From the NCBI RefSeq assembly GCF_000020505.1, contig NC_011027.1:120001-184000 (forward strand): a stretch of DNA of 64,000 nt, in the 5' to 3' direction. Below, piece by piece: positions 1-8,759 of this stretch (position 1 is the first letter of the stretch; every line of letters begins with the position of its first letter). Position numbers and translations under genes: made by a program. The notes beneath the pieces are model-generated. The model ran no database searches, was not told where the DNA came from, and saw nothing but the letters and a program-made list of their open reading frames with translations. Source of the stretch: Chlorobaculum parvum NCIB 8327 (GTDB taxonomy: Bacteria > Bacteroidota > Chlorobiia > Chlorobiales > Chlorobiaceae).

Positions 1-330
1 TATCGGGAGCAGAAGATCGATCAGATGATCGCCCGGTTCAGAGAAGCTGAAGGCAAGAATCTTGGCTCAGACAATCCGTATGCCATCGCAACTGCTGCCG
101 TTGCGGGGAACGTTTCTCTCCTGCTGCTCGATGGCCGGAAATTCTGGCCAGGCCAGATCGACCCGGCATCCGGCGACATCCTGCTCGATGAGGCTTCACA
201 GGCTTCAGGCCGCGATGTGCTCGAAGAAATGGGCGCTGCCGTGCTTGCCCGAGGTGGCGAAGTCATTGTGCTGCTGCCTGAACGGATGCCCACCGAATCG
301 GGGGCTGCGGCCATCTTCCGGCACGCCTGA
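1..330 (+). CDS. Bacterial release-factor-like protein (baeRF family 3-like), C-terminal part
   Basis: The frame is open from the first base of the window, so only the C-terminal 109 residues are seen. The visible part resembles the last domain of bacterial proteins related to archaeo-eukaryotic release factor eRF1: a strand-rich stretch 'LLLLDGRKFWPGQIDP', then 'DVLEEMGAAVLARGGEVIVL' and the ending 'ERMPTESGAAAIFRHA'. Members of this group are thought to act on ribosomes or peptidyl-tRNA, but function is not established for most. The family call rests on this tail alone; N-terminal domains lie outside the window. A hairpin terminator follows at 374-411, so the gene probably ends its transcription unit here. 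Confidence 0.6.
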   Translation, partial: YREQKIDQMIARFREAEGKNLGSDNPYAIATAAVAGNVSLLLLDGRKFWPGQIDPASGDILLDEASQASGRDVLEEMGAAVLARGGEVIVLLPERMPTESGAAAIFRHA

Positions 331-373
331 TCTTCTCATATCATCAAATTATCTGATTGGTGAATGCCAGACC

Positions 374-411
374 AAAAGGGCGGGACGTTCCGGTTTCCGC
401 CCTTAACTTTT
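374..411 (+). terminator. Intrinsic terminator after the release-factor-like gene
   Basis: AAGGGCGG (376-383) pairs with CCGCCCTT (397-404) around a 13-nt loop, followed by a weak T-rich stretch. It separates the partial upstream gene from the electron-transfer gene at 480. Confidence 0.65.
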
Positions 412-479
412 ATATTGGCGATTCAGGGATGGGCTTGCTCATCCGGATTGTTCAACCCCATCAAGCTATTCCTGACTGA

Positions 480-2468
480 ATGGAAGCAACCAGAGAAATC
501 TACTGGAATATCGATCACGGGACGGTTGCTCTCATGTACCTGATGGCGTTGGCGGCTGTTGCCGTGATGGTTTATGGATTCAGGGAGCGGATCGCCCTCT
601 GGCAAAAAGGAAAGTCGCTGGATCGCTTTGATCATCTTCAGCAGCGTTTGGCACACTTCATTACCGACGCCCTGAGCCAGCGAAAGGTGCTGAACGTGAT
701 GCAGGGTGGGTTGCCTCATGCGTTGCTGTTCTGGGGCTTTCTGCTGCTCTTCATCGGCACCGTGCTGGTGATGCTGCAGGCCGACCTGCTGGCTCCTCTT
801 TTCAGCGTGAACCTGCTCTCCGGCGACTTCTACCGGCTCTATTCGTTTGTGCTCGACCTTGCCGGGCTTGCGGCCATGCTGGCGCTCGCAGCGCTGGCTG
901 TTCGGCGATTCATCATCAAGCCTGCCGGGCTGGAAACTTCTTCTGCTGATGTTGCCATTCACCTGCTGCTGTTCGCTATCCTTTTTTCCGGCTTTCTGAT
1001 CGAAGGCGCCCGGATGGCCGTCACCGAAGTGCGTGACAATCCGGCGCTGGCGGCATGGTCGCCGGTCGGTGCGGTGTTCGCCCGTCCGTTTCTCGGTATG
1101 GATGAGCACCTTGTCAGAGGGGCGCATAAAGGCTTCTGGCTGCTTCATCTGCTGTTCGGACTTGGCTTCCTGGCCGTCATTCCCCGCACGAAGCTGCGCC
1201 ACCTTGCCACCACGAGCGGTGGTAGCTTGCTCGAACCGCATGAGCCGACGGGGACCTATTCCGCGATCGATCTGGAAGATGAGCATATCGAGCAGTTCGG
1301 TGCATCGGTGGTCAGCGATCTCAGCTGGAAAGATCTGTTCGATACCGATGCCTGCATGCAGTGTGGCCGCTGCCAGCAGCGTTGCCCGGCCCACCTGACC
1401 GGCAAGCCGCTTTCGCCGATGAAGGTGATTACGGACATCGGCGAGCTGGCCGGCAACGAAAACGGCAAAGGGCTGGTAGAAAAAGTCTCTCGCGATGCTC
1501 TCTGGTCGTGCACGACCTGCCGCGCTTGCGAGCAGATTTGTCCGGCAAGCATCGAGCATATCGGCAAGATCATCGAAATGCGGCGCAGCCTTGCGCTCAT
1601 GGAGGGCGAGTTCCCCGGCGACGAAGCCCGTCGAGCCTGCGAGGCGATCGAGGTGAACGGCAATCCCTTCGGCCTCTCCGCCACGTCGCGGGGTGACTGG
1701 GCCAAAGGCCTACCAGTGAGTATCATCAAAGGGAAGTGCGATGCGGATATTCTCTATTTCACCGGCTGCTACGCTTCGCACGACCCGCGCAATCGCAAGG
1801 TGGCTGAAAGCTTTGTACGAATCTGCGAGGCGGCGGGTGTGACGGTGGCTATTCTCGGTGGTGCGGAGCGCTGCTGCGGCGAGCCAGCGAGGAAGCTTGG
1901 CAACGAGTACCTCTACCGGATGGTGGCCGACAGCAACATCGAGGCCATCCGGGCATCCGGAGCGCGGCGCATCGTGACCGCCTGCCCGCACTGCTTCAAC
2001 ACCCTCGCGCGGGATTACCGTGAACTCGGCCTCGATCTGCCGGTTGAGCACCACTCGACTTTCATTGCGCGATTGATCAATGACGGAAAGCTCAAGCTGA
2101 AGCCTGAGCGCTTTACGGCGACTTTCCACGATTCCTGCTATCTTGCCCGTTATCAGGAGATTGCCGAAGAGCCGCGTGAGGTTGTTCGTGCTGCCGGTAT
2201 CAAGCTCGTCGAGATGGCAGCATTCGGCAAGAATGGCTTCTGCTGCGGGGCTGGCGGCGGGCGCATTCTCGCCGAAGAGAAGCTCGGCACGCCGATTGTC
2301 GATGAGCGGTTGCGGCAGGCACGTCAAACTGGCGCCAAGAGCCTCGTTTCGGCCTGTCCGTTCTGCCTGAGCATGTTCGAAGATGGTCTCAAACGCGCGG
2401 ATAGCCGTGAACCAATCAAGGCATACGATCTTGCCGAAATCGTCGCGCGCAGCATCGATCGAAAATGA
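480..2468 (+). CDS. Membrane Fe-S oxidoreductase, ETF:(mena)quinone oxidoreductase type (CCG domains)
   Basis: 662 residues. The N-terminal ~235 residues hold about five to six membrane helices of the nitrate-reductase-gamma/heme-b type (roughly residues 16-33, 80-100, 118-140, 160-177, 218-236). A soluble part follows with two [4Fe-4S] motifs, C292/C295/C298/C302 and C344/C347/C350/C354. Two CCG domains follow, each with a CCG core ('ERCCGEP', 'GFCCGAGGG') and a paired 'ACPHC' or 'ACPFC'. This architecture is that of heterodisulfide-reductase-like proteins that move electrons between electron-transfer flavoprotein and the quinone pool. The etfBA genes 1.2 kb downstream on the same strand support that role. 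Electron direction and the acyl-CoA dehydrogenase partner cannot be read from the window. The ATG at 480 is the first codon that gives a complete first helix. Confidence 0.8.
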   Translation: MEATREIYWNIDHGTVALMYLMALAAVAVMVYGFRERIALWQKGKSLDRFDHLQQRLAHFITDALSQRKVLNVMQGGLPHALLFWGFLLLFIGTVLVMLQADLLAPLFSVNLLSGDFYRLYSFVLDLAGLAAMLALAALAVRRFIIKPAGLETSSADVAIHLLLFAILFSGFLIEGARMAVTEVRDNPALAAWSPVGAVFARPFLGMDEHLVRGAHKGFWLLHLLFGLGFLAVIPRTKLRHLATTSGGSLLEPHEPTGTYSAIDLEDEHIEQFGASVVSDLSWKDLFDTDACMQCGRCQQRCPAHLTGKPLSPMKVITDIGELAGNENGKGLVEKVSRDALWSCTTCRACEQICPASIEHIGKIIEMRRSLALMEGEFPGDEARRACEAIEVNGNPFGLSATSRGDWAKGLPVSIIKGKCDADILYFTGCYASHDPRNRKVAESFVRICEAAGVTVAILGGAERCCGEPARKLGNEYLYRMVADSNIEAIRASGARRIVTACPHCFNTLARDYRELGLDLPVEHHSTFIARLINDGKLKLKPERFTATFHDSCYLARYQEIAEEPREVVRAAGIKLVEMAAFGKNGFCCGAGGGRILAEEKLGTPIVDERLRQARQTGAKSLVSACPFCLSMFEDGLKRADSREPIKAYDLAEIVARSIDRK

Positions 2469-2495
2469 GGGATCAGCTGTTTTTCCAACGTTAAA

Positions 2496-3674
2496 ATGAG
2501 ACGCATGTTGGTTACTCGCACCGAAATCAAAGAACGCACCACGCGCCTGCAAGCGCGTCTTGCAGCGGGCGGCATGCAGGCTGCGCTGCTTCTGATGCCG
2601 TCCGACATCTATTACTTCACCGGCACGCGGCAGAACTCGGCGCTCTGGGTTCCCGTGGAGGGCGAGCCCGTGCTGCTGGTGCGCAAAAGCCTTGAGCGCG
2701 CACGTGCCGAAGGGCTGATCGATGATATTCGCCCGTTTCCGAAGAGCAAGGAGTTGTCCGCACTGCTCGGTGGCGAAGGCGACACGGTCGGTATGACTTT
2801 CGATGCCGTTCCGGTGCAGCAGCATGGCTGGTATTCGAAAGTACTGCCGGGCCGCCGCTTCGTGGATTGTTCCATGATTGTCCGGGATCAGCGTTCCGTT
2901 AAATCCCCAGCCGAGATCGAGCTGATTCGGCGGAGTGCGGACAAGCTCATTTCGGTTTTCCGGGAAGTGCCCTCATTCCTGAAGGCAGGTATGCGCGAGC
3001 TTGACCTTGCCGCTGAAATGGAGTACCGGTTGCGCCGTCTTGGTCACGAGGGATTCGTGCGGATGCGGGCGTTCAATCAGGAGTTGTTCGGTGGCATGGC
3101 CGTGTCGGGCGGCGCGGCAAGCTACGGCTTTTTCGATGGAGCTGTTACCGGCAAAGGGTTGTCGAGCGCTGCGCCGCAGGGGGCTTCGTTTGAGGTGATC
3201 CGGGAGAATATTCCGGTGCTTCTCGATTTTGTTGGCTTGTTCGACGGCTATCTCGTCGATATGACCCGCATGTTCGTAATCGGCAAGCTCGACGCGGAAT
3301 TGCGGCGTGCGTTCGAGGTTTCGCTTCAGATTCAGGAGGCCGTGCGCAACGCGATGGTGCCTGGAGCGATCTGCGAGGAGGTGTATCAGCAAGCCGCTGC
3401 AATGGCTGAAGATACCGGGCTTGGTGGCAACTTTATGGGAATGCCGGGCGAGCAGTCACGCTTTGTCGGCCACGGCGTAGGGCTCGAACTTGACGAGCTG
3501 CCGGTGCTGGCACAGGGCTTCGCCTTTCCGTTGCAGAAGGGGCAGGTGGTGGCCGTTGAACCGAAATTCGTGTTTCCCGGCAAAGGGGCGATCGGTATCG
3601 AAAACACTTTTGCCGTAACCGAAACGGGTGGCGAGCGGCTGACGGAACTGGCCGATGACTTGGTTCAGCTTTAA
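2496..3674 (+). CDS. M24 family metallopeptidase (Xaa-Pro aminopeptidase-like)
   Basis: 392 residues. The N-terminal creatinase-like domain (about 1-135, with 'SDIYYFTGTRQNSALWVP') is followed by the pita-bread catalytic domain. Expected metal-ligand regions are visible: 'DFVGLFDGYLVDMTR' (two Asp), 'FVGHGVGLELDELP' (His) and 'VEPKFVFPGKGAIGIENTF' (two Glu). The family removes N-terminal residues ahead of proline or acts on related dipeptides in the cytoplasm. It lies between the membrane Fe-S protein and etfB with short gaps (27 nt on each side), so it is probably co-transcribed with them, though no metabolic link is obvious. The start could also be the ATG three codons later. Confidence 0.85.
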   Translation: MRRMLVTRTEIKERTTRLQARLAAGGMQAALLLMPSDIYYFTGTRQNSALWVPVEGEPVLLVRKSLERARAEGLIDDIRPFPKSKELSALLGGEGDTVGMTFDAVPVQQHGWYSKVLPGRRFVDCSMIVRDQRSVKSPAEIELIRRSADKLISVFREVPSFLKAGMRELDLAAEMEYRLRRLGHEGFVRMRAFNQELFGGMAVSGGAASYGFFDGAVTGKGLSSAAPQGASFEVIRENIPVLLDFVGLFDGYLVDMTRMFVIGKLDAELRRAFEVSLQIQEAVRNAMVPGAICEEVYQQAAAMAEDTGLGGNFMGMPGEQSRFVGHGVGLELDELPVLAQGFAFPLQKGQVVAVEPKFVFPGKGAIGIENTFAVTETGGERLTELADDLVQL

Positions 3675-3701
3675 GTTCAAGGAAATTTGTATGATGTTGT
3701 C

Positions 3702-4493
3702 ATGAATATTCTTGTCTGTATCAAACAGGTGCCAGACATGGCCGGGCACTTCGAACCGAATGAGGCCGCCACCTGGTTCGATGAGGCCGGACATGCCTGG
3801 AGGATGAACGAGTACGACACTTTTGCAGTCGAAGAGGCCGTGCGGCTGAAGGAGCAGCTCGGCGGTGAGGCCGAGGTGACGGTGCTCTCGATCGGCCCGG
3901 CAAGGGTAGTTGAGACGATTCGCAAAGCCATCGCGATGGGGTGCGACGAGGGCGTACACATCGACGATGCCGATGCTCCGGAGCGCGATCCCTGGCAGAT
4001 CGCTTCGATGATTGCCGGGTTTGCCGCCGGGCGCGGCTTCGACCTCGTTTTCACCGGAATGCAGTCCGAAGACCGCAGCTCGGCGCAGGTCGGCGTACTC
4101 ATCGCTGAGCGGCTCGGCGTCCCCTGCGTGACCGGCATCACGGCCTTCGGATGGCGGGACGGTGAAATCACCGTCGAACGCGAAATCGAGGGCGGAAGAA
4201 ATTGCTCGATTCGCCTGAAGTCACCGGCTCTACTCACCTGTCAGCAGGGTCTCAATTCGCCGCGTTACCCGAATCTGCCCAGCATCATGAAGGCCAAACG
4301 GAAGGCATTGACTATCCTCACTCCGGAAGAGCTCGGGCTTGAAAAACCGAAGACTCGCTCAACGAAATTCCGACTTCACGAACGAAAAACCGCCGGTGTG
4401 GTGCTGGAGGGAGATGTCCAGATGCTTGCTGTTCAGGTGCGCGAAATTCTCGAAACGAAAACCGCTGTGCTCGGCAAGGGAGGCGCGCGATGA
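3702..4493 (+). CDS. etfB: Electron transfer flavoprotein beta subunit
   Basis: 263 residues. The N-terminus 'MNILVCIKQVPD' and the internal 'NEYDTFAVEEAVRLKEQ', 'GMQSEDRSSAQVGVLIAERL' and 'SPALLTCQQGLNSPRYPNLP' segments are typical of ETF beta. ETF is a soluble FAD heterodimer passing electrons between dehydrogenases and a membrane quinone reductase. An in-frame TTG at 3687 would add five residues and lies closer to an AGGA-like sequence at 3680, but family alignment favours ATG 3702. The stop overlaps the start of etfA by four bases (ATGA), which implies translational coupling. Confidence 0.9.
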   Translation: MNILVCIKQVPDMAGHFEPNEAATWFDEAGHAWRMNEYDTFAVEEAVRLKEQLGGEAEVTVLSIGPARVVETIRKAIAMGCDEGVHIDDADAPERDPWQIASMIAGFAAGRGFDLVFTGMQSEDRSSAQVGVLIAERLGVPCVTGITAFGWRDGEITVEREIEGGRNCSIRLKSPALLTCQQGLNSPRYPNLPSIMKAKRKALTILTPEELGLEKPKTRSTKFRLHERKTAGVVLEGDVQMLAVQVREILETKTAVLGKGGAR

Positions 4494-5401
4494 AGCTGCT
4501 GCTTGTTGGCGAGTACCGCGACGGACGGCTTGCCGCCGAAACCGCTGAGCTGTTCGGATTTGCTGCCCGGCTCGATGCAGAAGTGAGCATGGTTCTGGTT
4601 GGATCGGCTGACGATCTTCCCGCTTTCGATGGACGGTTCTATCTTGCCGATCTCGAAACGTATGGCGAATACCAGCCCGACGTGCATAAACGACTGGTGT
4701 TTGAGGCCATCGAAGGCGAGCAACCGGACGTCGTCGTTTTTCTCCACTCGTCCTATGGCTGGGATTTAGCTCCGAGGATCGCTGCTGCAATGCAGACGGC
4801 ACAGGTTTCCGGAGTCGTCGGCATCGACGATGGTGGCTACGTGGTCGAGAGCTGCAACGGCAAGATGCTCCGTACGGTGCACCCGGAGACGCCGGTTGCC
4901 GTGCTGACCCTTCAGCCCGGAGCGTTCGAGGCTCTGAAAATGGACGCCCAACCCGAAGTGATCAAGCTTGACACCTCATCGGAAAGCGCGATCAAGTTCG
5001 TCGGTTGCCGTCAGCCGGAAGCGGGCGTTGATCTCACTCGCGCCGAGGTGATCGTCAGCGCCGGGCGTGGCGTGGGCAGCGCCGATCAGGTCGCGCTGGT
5101 CGAAGCGCTCGCTTCGGCGCTCGGCGGTGAGGTTGGCGCGAGCCGCCAGGCGGTCGATGCCGGATGGCTCGACCGAAGCCGACAGATCGGCACGAGCGGC
5201 CAGAGCGTCTCGCCTGCACTCTACGTGGCGTGCGGCATCTCCGGCGCGATCCAGCATCTTGCCGGCATGAAAGGCTCCGGCATCGTGCTCGCCGTCAACA
5301 CCGACCGCGATGCGCCCATCGCCAGCGTGGCGGATGTACTCGTAGTGGCCGACGTGGCGGAGTTTCTGCCCGCCCTCGTCGAGGCGCTGGAGAAACGGTG
5401 A
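4490..5401 (+). CDS. etfA: Electron transfer flavoprotein alpha subunit
   Basis: 303 residues. The C-terminal FAD-binding domain is evident: '[20 protein letters not shown]', then '[20 protein letters not shown]', '[20 protein letters not shown]' and '[20 protein letters not shown]'. The N-terminal third forms the Rossmann-like domain that dimerises with EtfB. It overlaps etfB by ATGA and is followed directly by a thioesterase. With the upstream CCG-domain membrane protein this gives an ETF-to-quinone electron route. No acyl-CoA dehydrogenase is encoded nearby, so the electron donor is unknown. Confidence 0.9.
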   Translation: MKLLLVGEYRDGRLAAETAELFGFAARLDAEVSMVLVGSADDLPAFDGRFYLADLETYGEYQPDVHKRLVFEAIEGEQPDVVVFLHSSYGWDLAPRIAAAMQTAQVSGVVGIDDGGYVVESCNGKMLRTVHPETPVAVLTLQPGAFEALKMDAQPEVIKLDTSSESAIKFVGCRQPEAGVDLTRAEVIVSAGRGVGSADQVALVEALASALGGEVGASRQAVDAGWLDRSRQIGTSGQSVSPALYVACGISGAIQHLAGMKGSGIVLAVNTDRDAPIASVADVLVVADVAEFLPALVEALEKR

Positions 5402-5430
5402 TTTTTGTATCAACAGTAACGCAACATCGG

Positions 5431-5844
5431 ATGAAATCAGGACACTACGCCTTCACCTATGAGATGGAGGTGCGCGACTACGAGTGTGACATGCAGGGCA
5501 TCGTCAACAACAGCGTTTATCAGAATTACCTTGAACATGCTCGGCACGTGTATCTCAAAACGGTCGGAATCGATTTCAAAGAGTTCACCGAACAAGGCAT
5601 CAACCTCGTGGTCGTACGCGCCGAGCTTGACTACAAATCCCCGCTACAAAGCGGCGACCGTTTCATGGTTGGCCTGACGATGGTGCGCGAGTCGCCGTTG
5701 CGCTTCGCATTTTATCAGGACATTCTGCGCCTGCCGGACATGAAGCCTGCCATCAAAGCTAAAATTATCGGCACTGCGCTCAACGAAAGGGGCCGCCCGC
5801 AAATTCCCGCAGAGCTCGACCGGCTGATGCAGGCGGGAGGATGA
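5431..5844 (+). CDS. Hotdog-fold acyl-CoA thioesterase (4-hydroxybenzoyl-CoA thioesterase/YbgC type)
   Basis: 137 residues. 'EVRDYECDMQGIVNNSVYQN' followed by 'YLEHARHVYL' matches the active-site helix region of the YbgC/FcbC subgroup, where an Asp acts near the thioester. Here the Asp is in 'YECDMQGIVNN'. These enzymes hydrolyse short-chain or aromatic acyl-CoA or acyl-ACP. The ATG at 5431 gives the usual length; an in-frame GTG at 5398 overlaps the etfA stop and would add eleven residues, so coupling to etfA is possible. Its place behind etfBA suggests acyl-CoA turnover. Confidence 0.8.
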   Translation: MKSGHYAFTYEMEVRDYECDMQGIVNNSVYQNYLEHARHVYLKTVGIDFKEFTEQGINLVVVRAELDYKSPLQSGDRFMVGLTMVRESPLRFAFYQDILRLPDMKPAIKAKIIGTALNERGRPQIPAELDRLMQAGG

Positions 5845-5854
5845 AGGACGATGA

Positions 5855-7024
5855 TTACGAGTCGAAGCTGCGCAGGTTCAGCGAGTAACGCCCGTCGGCA
5901 TCGACGGTGAGCAGTTTCCGTTCGAGCAGATTTTTCAGGTCACGCCGCGCTGTCATCTCGGAGACTTTTCGATAAAGAATCGAATAGGGCAAGGCAGTTT
6001 GAAGATCGTGAAGCGTGAACGGTTTGCCGGATGAGTCATCGAGCAGAAGCGTGATCAGATCGTTCTGCCTTTTGGAAATCGATTTTTTGCTGCTGAGAAA
6101 ATGGAGATAATCTCGCATCACGAGTCCTCGTATGAGTAGTGCGATACGACTTTGCATCTGCTGTAACGATTCGATCACTCCGCGCAGGTTGAATTCAATA
6201 AATGGCGTAACATCCTTTTTTGCTTTGATGCTGTCCGAAAAGGCACTGTAATAGTCATCCACATTCCGGTAGTAGTAGTTCGAGAGCATCTTGGGGACGT
6301 AGCGGATTCCCGCTGACTGAAGCAGCTTGGCTTCGATCAAACGAGCTACACGCCCGTTGCCATCCCAAAAGGGGTGAATCAAAGAAAAATGGTAATGGGC
6401 CAGCGCCGCCCGGACAAACACGTGTTCGTTGAGGAGTTCGTCGCTGTTGATCCAGTCGATGAACTCCCGCATGAGCATCTCGATATCCTCGATGATTTTT
6501 GGCGGCGTATAAATGCCGCCATGCGCTTTGTCGCCAATCTTGACCATGCCGTTGCGGTACGTACCGGGAATGTTGTCCTCATACGGCAAGCCGCTTGTAA
6601 TCTGCCGGTGCAGATCACGAATGTGAGATTCAGCAAGAATATTTGGATTTAAAAACAATGCAACGGCAAGAGCATTCGTCTTCGATGGTTTTGTTGTTTG
6701 CTGGTCAATCATCTTGTAAGCGTCGATCAGGTTGGTAATCTCAAGTCTGTCTTTTGCCGTATGGCCTTCATCGGGTATTTTCCCCTCATCAAGTTCTCTG
6801 ACCTCCTCGGCGTTGAGGGAATTTCCTTCGATAGCGGCGGTTCCGGCGACCGAACTGTAAAGAAGTTCCGGATCAATCTTCGACGCCCACTTTGGCAGAA
6901 TTGGCAGGTCATGGATAGCGTCGCTCAGCGTTTTCGCTTCGACAAGCAGCTTCTCGATCCGGGGCTTGTCGTACTGGTCGCAAAAGACGAATTTGCCAGC
7001 TTTAAAGGTCATAACCTCTTTCAT
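5855..7024 (-). CDS. Fic family protein (predicted AMP transferase) with N-terminal inhibitory helix
   Basis: 389 residues. The core Fic motif is complete: 'HPFWDGNGR' with catalytic His and Asn/Gly/Arg anion-binding residues. An N-terminal segment 'SVAGTAAIEGNSLNAEEV' carries the (S/T)xxxE(G/N) signature of the autoinhibitory helix, which makes this a self-inhibited Fic protein with the helix upstream of the core. The last ~90 residues look like a winged-helix region ('NDLITLLLDDSSGKPFTLHD'). The family transfers AMP, or other phosphate-containing groups, to hydroxyl side chains; the target is unknown here. It is convergent with the thioesterase gene (10-bp gap) and stands alone. It may be a regulatory enzyme or a toxin-like stress module. 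Confidence 0.88.
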   Translation of the reverse strand: MKEVMTFKAGKFVFCDQYDKPRIEKLLVEAKTLSDAIHDLPILPKWASKIDPELLYSSVAGTAAIEGNSLNAEEVRELDEGKIPDEGHTAKDRLEITNLIDAYKMIDQQTTKPSKTNALAVALFLNPNILAESHIRDLHRQITSGLPYEDNIPGTYRNGMVKIGDKAHGGIYTPPKIIEDIEMLMREFIDWINSDELLNEHVFVRAALAHYHFSLIHPFWDGNGRVARLIEAKLLQSAGIRYVPKMLSNYYYRNVDDYYSAFSDSIKAKKDVTPFIEFNLRGVIESLQQMQSRIALLIRGLVMRDYLHFLSSKKSISKRQNDLITLLLDDSSGKPFTLHDLQTALPYSILYRKVSEMTARRDLKNLLERKLLTVDADGRYSLNLRSFDS

Positions 7025-7218
7025 GTCACCAGAAATGTTAGTGATTTTGTTACACTCAACACTATGCAGTATAAACTATTAGCTTGAGATGGCCGTTCAT
7101 TTTTGTTAACAAAATGTTAGAGAATCGTTAAAGAAACTTCAGGCAATCTTCAGTAGGGATTTAACTCCTTCCTTTCGTTCTATGATTTGCCATACTGTTT
7201 TCATTTTTTTATCTGCTT

Positions 7219-7743
7219 ATGAAACCACTCAAAGAGGTTGCCGGGGCGTATCTGGCGCTTTCGGAGGCGCAGCGGCAGTTGGTCGCAGGCGCGTATGACG
7301 AAGCAGCGTCCAACTGCCGCAAGGCGATGGAGATTTCGCATACGATGCCACCTGAAGAGGCGTTCGATCACGCCGGGTTCGATGCGTTCTGCCATGCCGG
7401 GCTGGCCGAGGCGCTGGCAGGGCTTGGCTCGTTCGGCGAAGCGCTCGAATCCGCCGACAAAGCGTTGCACCACTTCAATCGCCGCGGGGAGTTGAATCAG
7501 GACGAAGGCAAACTCTGGATTTCGGCGGTCTATAGCCGCGCGCTGGCGCTCGACGGCCTCGGACGGGGCTCAGAGGCGCTTCCGGAGTTCAAGAAGGTGG
7601 TCGAGATGATCGAAGAGCGCAAGGGCGAAACCCCCGGTAAGGAGCGGATGAAAGAGGTCGCCTCTGAACGCATCACCAAAATCGGCGCGTCGAATCAGCA
7701 CAAAAAGCCGGGCTACAAAGCCTGGTGGGAGTTCTGGTCGTGA
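7219..7743 (+). CDS. Hypothetical helical protein, TPR-like
   Basis: 174 residues, almost wholly alpha-helical and without membrane segments. Helix pairs such as 'AYLALSEAQRQLVAGAYDEA' and 'GLAEALAGLGSFGEALESAD' have the spacing of tetratricopeptide repeats, which usually serve as protein-protein scaffolds. No family could be named. Its stop overlaps the next gene's GTG (GTGA at 7740-7743), so it is translated together with the GT9 glycosyltransferase and exonuclease III. Confidence 0.7.
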   Translation: MKPLKEVAGAYLALSEAQRQLVAGAYDEAASNCRKAMEISHTMPPEEAFDHAGFDAFCHAGLAEALAGLGSFGEALESADKALHHFNRRGELNQDEGKLWISAVYSRALALDGLGRGSEALPEFKKVVEMIEERKGETPGKERMKEVASERITKIGASNQHKKPGYKAWWEFWS

Positions 7744-8759
7744 CCGAACCCGGCGCGATCCGGCGTGTGCTCGTTGTGCGGCTCAGCGCCATCGGTGACA
7801 TCGTGCTGACGACGCCCGTCCTGTCCGAGCTGCATCGTGCGCTTCCGGATGCGCGGATCGACTACTGCACCAAGGCGCCCTTCGCGCCACTCGTCGCGTC
7901 GAATCCAGCCGTGTCATCGGTCGTGACGCCGGAGTCGCTTACGCCCGGCGCGTCGTACGAGCTGGTGGTCGATCTGCAAAACAATCGGCGCTCGCGCGCC
8001 CTCGTCCGAAAACTCCGGGTGGGCAAGGTCACTCGCTACCACAAGCGCAACTGGAAAAAGCTCTTCCTAGTGCAGTTCAAGATCAACGTTTCGGATGGCT
8101 ACCAGTCGGTTGTCGAACGGTATGGCGAGGCGCTCGACGGTCTTGCGGTTCTTGCGCCAAAAGTCACCGCGCCGTGCAGCCTCTATCCGTCGCCGGAGGA
8201 TCGCGCCTTTGCCGCCGATGTCCTCGGTGCGGACGGCCCGGTGCTTGCAGTCTGCTTCGGGGCGAACCACTTCACCAAGCGCTATCCACTCGAACGCTTC
8301 GCCCGGATCATCGAAATCGTCACCTCCGAAACCCCGGCGCGCGTGTTGCTGCTCGGTGGCAAGGAGGACGAACCGGAGGCCAAGAAATTAATTGCGATGC
8401 TTCCCGACACGGTGCGAAGCCGCGTGCTGTCGCTCGCCGGAAAGGCCAGTCTCATGCAATCTGCCGCGTTGCTCTCCAGAGTTGATGCGGTGCTCACCAA
8501 CGACACCGGGCTGATGCACATCGCCTCGGCATTCGGCAAAAAGCTCTTCGTCATTTTCGGTTCCTCGGTCAAAGAGTTCGGTTTCATGCCGTGGGGTACG
8601 GAGTACGAGCTGTTCGAGACGCCGGGACTTTCTTGCCGACCTTGCTCGCATATTGGTCGAAGCAAATGCCCGAAACGGCACTTCCGCTGCATGATGGAGA
8701 TCGCGCCAGAGCCCATTGCGGCACGCATCGTCGAAACGCTCAACAAGAACTCAGCATGA
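7740..8759 (+). CDS. Glycosyltransferase family 9 (heptosyltransferase-like)
   Basis: 339 residues from a GTG that overlaps the preceding stop. 'RRVLVVRLSAIGDIVLTTPV' at the N-terminus, 'YELVVDLQNNRRSRALVRKL' and the C-terminal nucleotide-sugar region 'VDAVLTNDTGLMHIASAFGK' with 'LFVIFGSS' are the standard GT9 signatures of ADP-heptose:LPS heptosyltransferases. The enzyme acts at the cytoplasmic face of the inner membrane on lipopolysaccharide core. The specific sugar cannot be assigned. An in-frame GTG at 7725 would add five residues. The gene ends with ATGA shared with the exonuclease start. Confidence 0.88.
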   Translation: MTEPGAIRRVLVVRLSAIGDIVLTTPVLSELHRALPDARIDYCTKAPFAPLVASNPAVSSVVTPESLTPGASYELVVDLQNNRRSRALVRKLRVGKVTRYHKRNWKKLFLVQFKINVSDGYQSVVERYGEALDGLAVLAPKVTAPCSLYPSPEDRAFAADVLGADGPVLAVCFGANHFTKRYPLERFARIIEIVTSETPARVLLLGGKEDEPEAKKLIAMLPDTVRSRVLSLAGKASLMQSAALLSRVDAVLTNDTGLMHIASAFGKKLFVIFGSSVKEFGFMPWGTEYELFETPGLSCRPCSHIGRSKCPKRHFRCMMEIAPEPIAARIVETLNKNSA

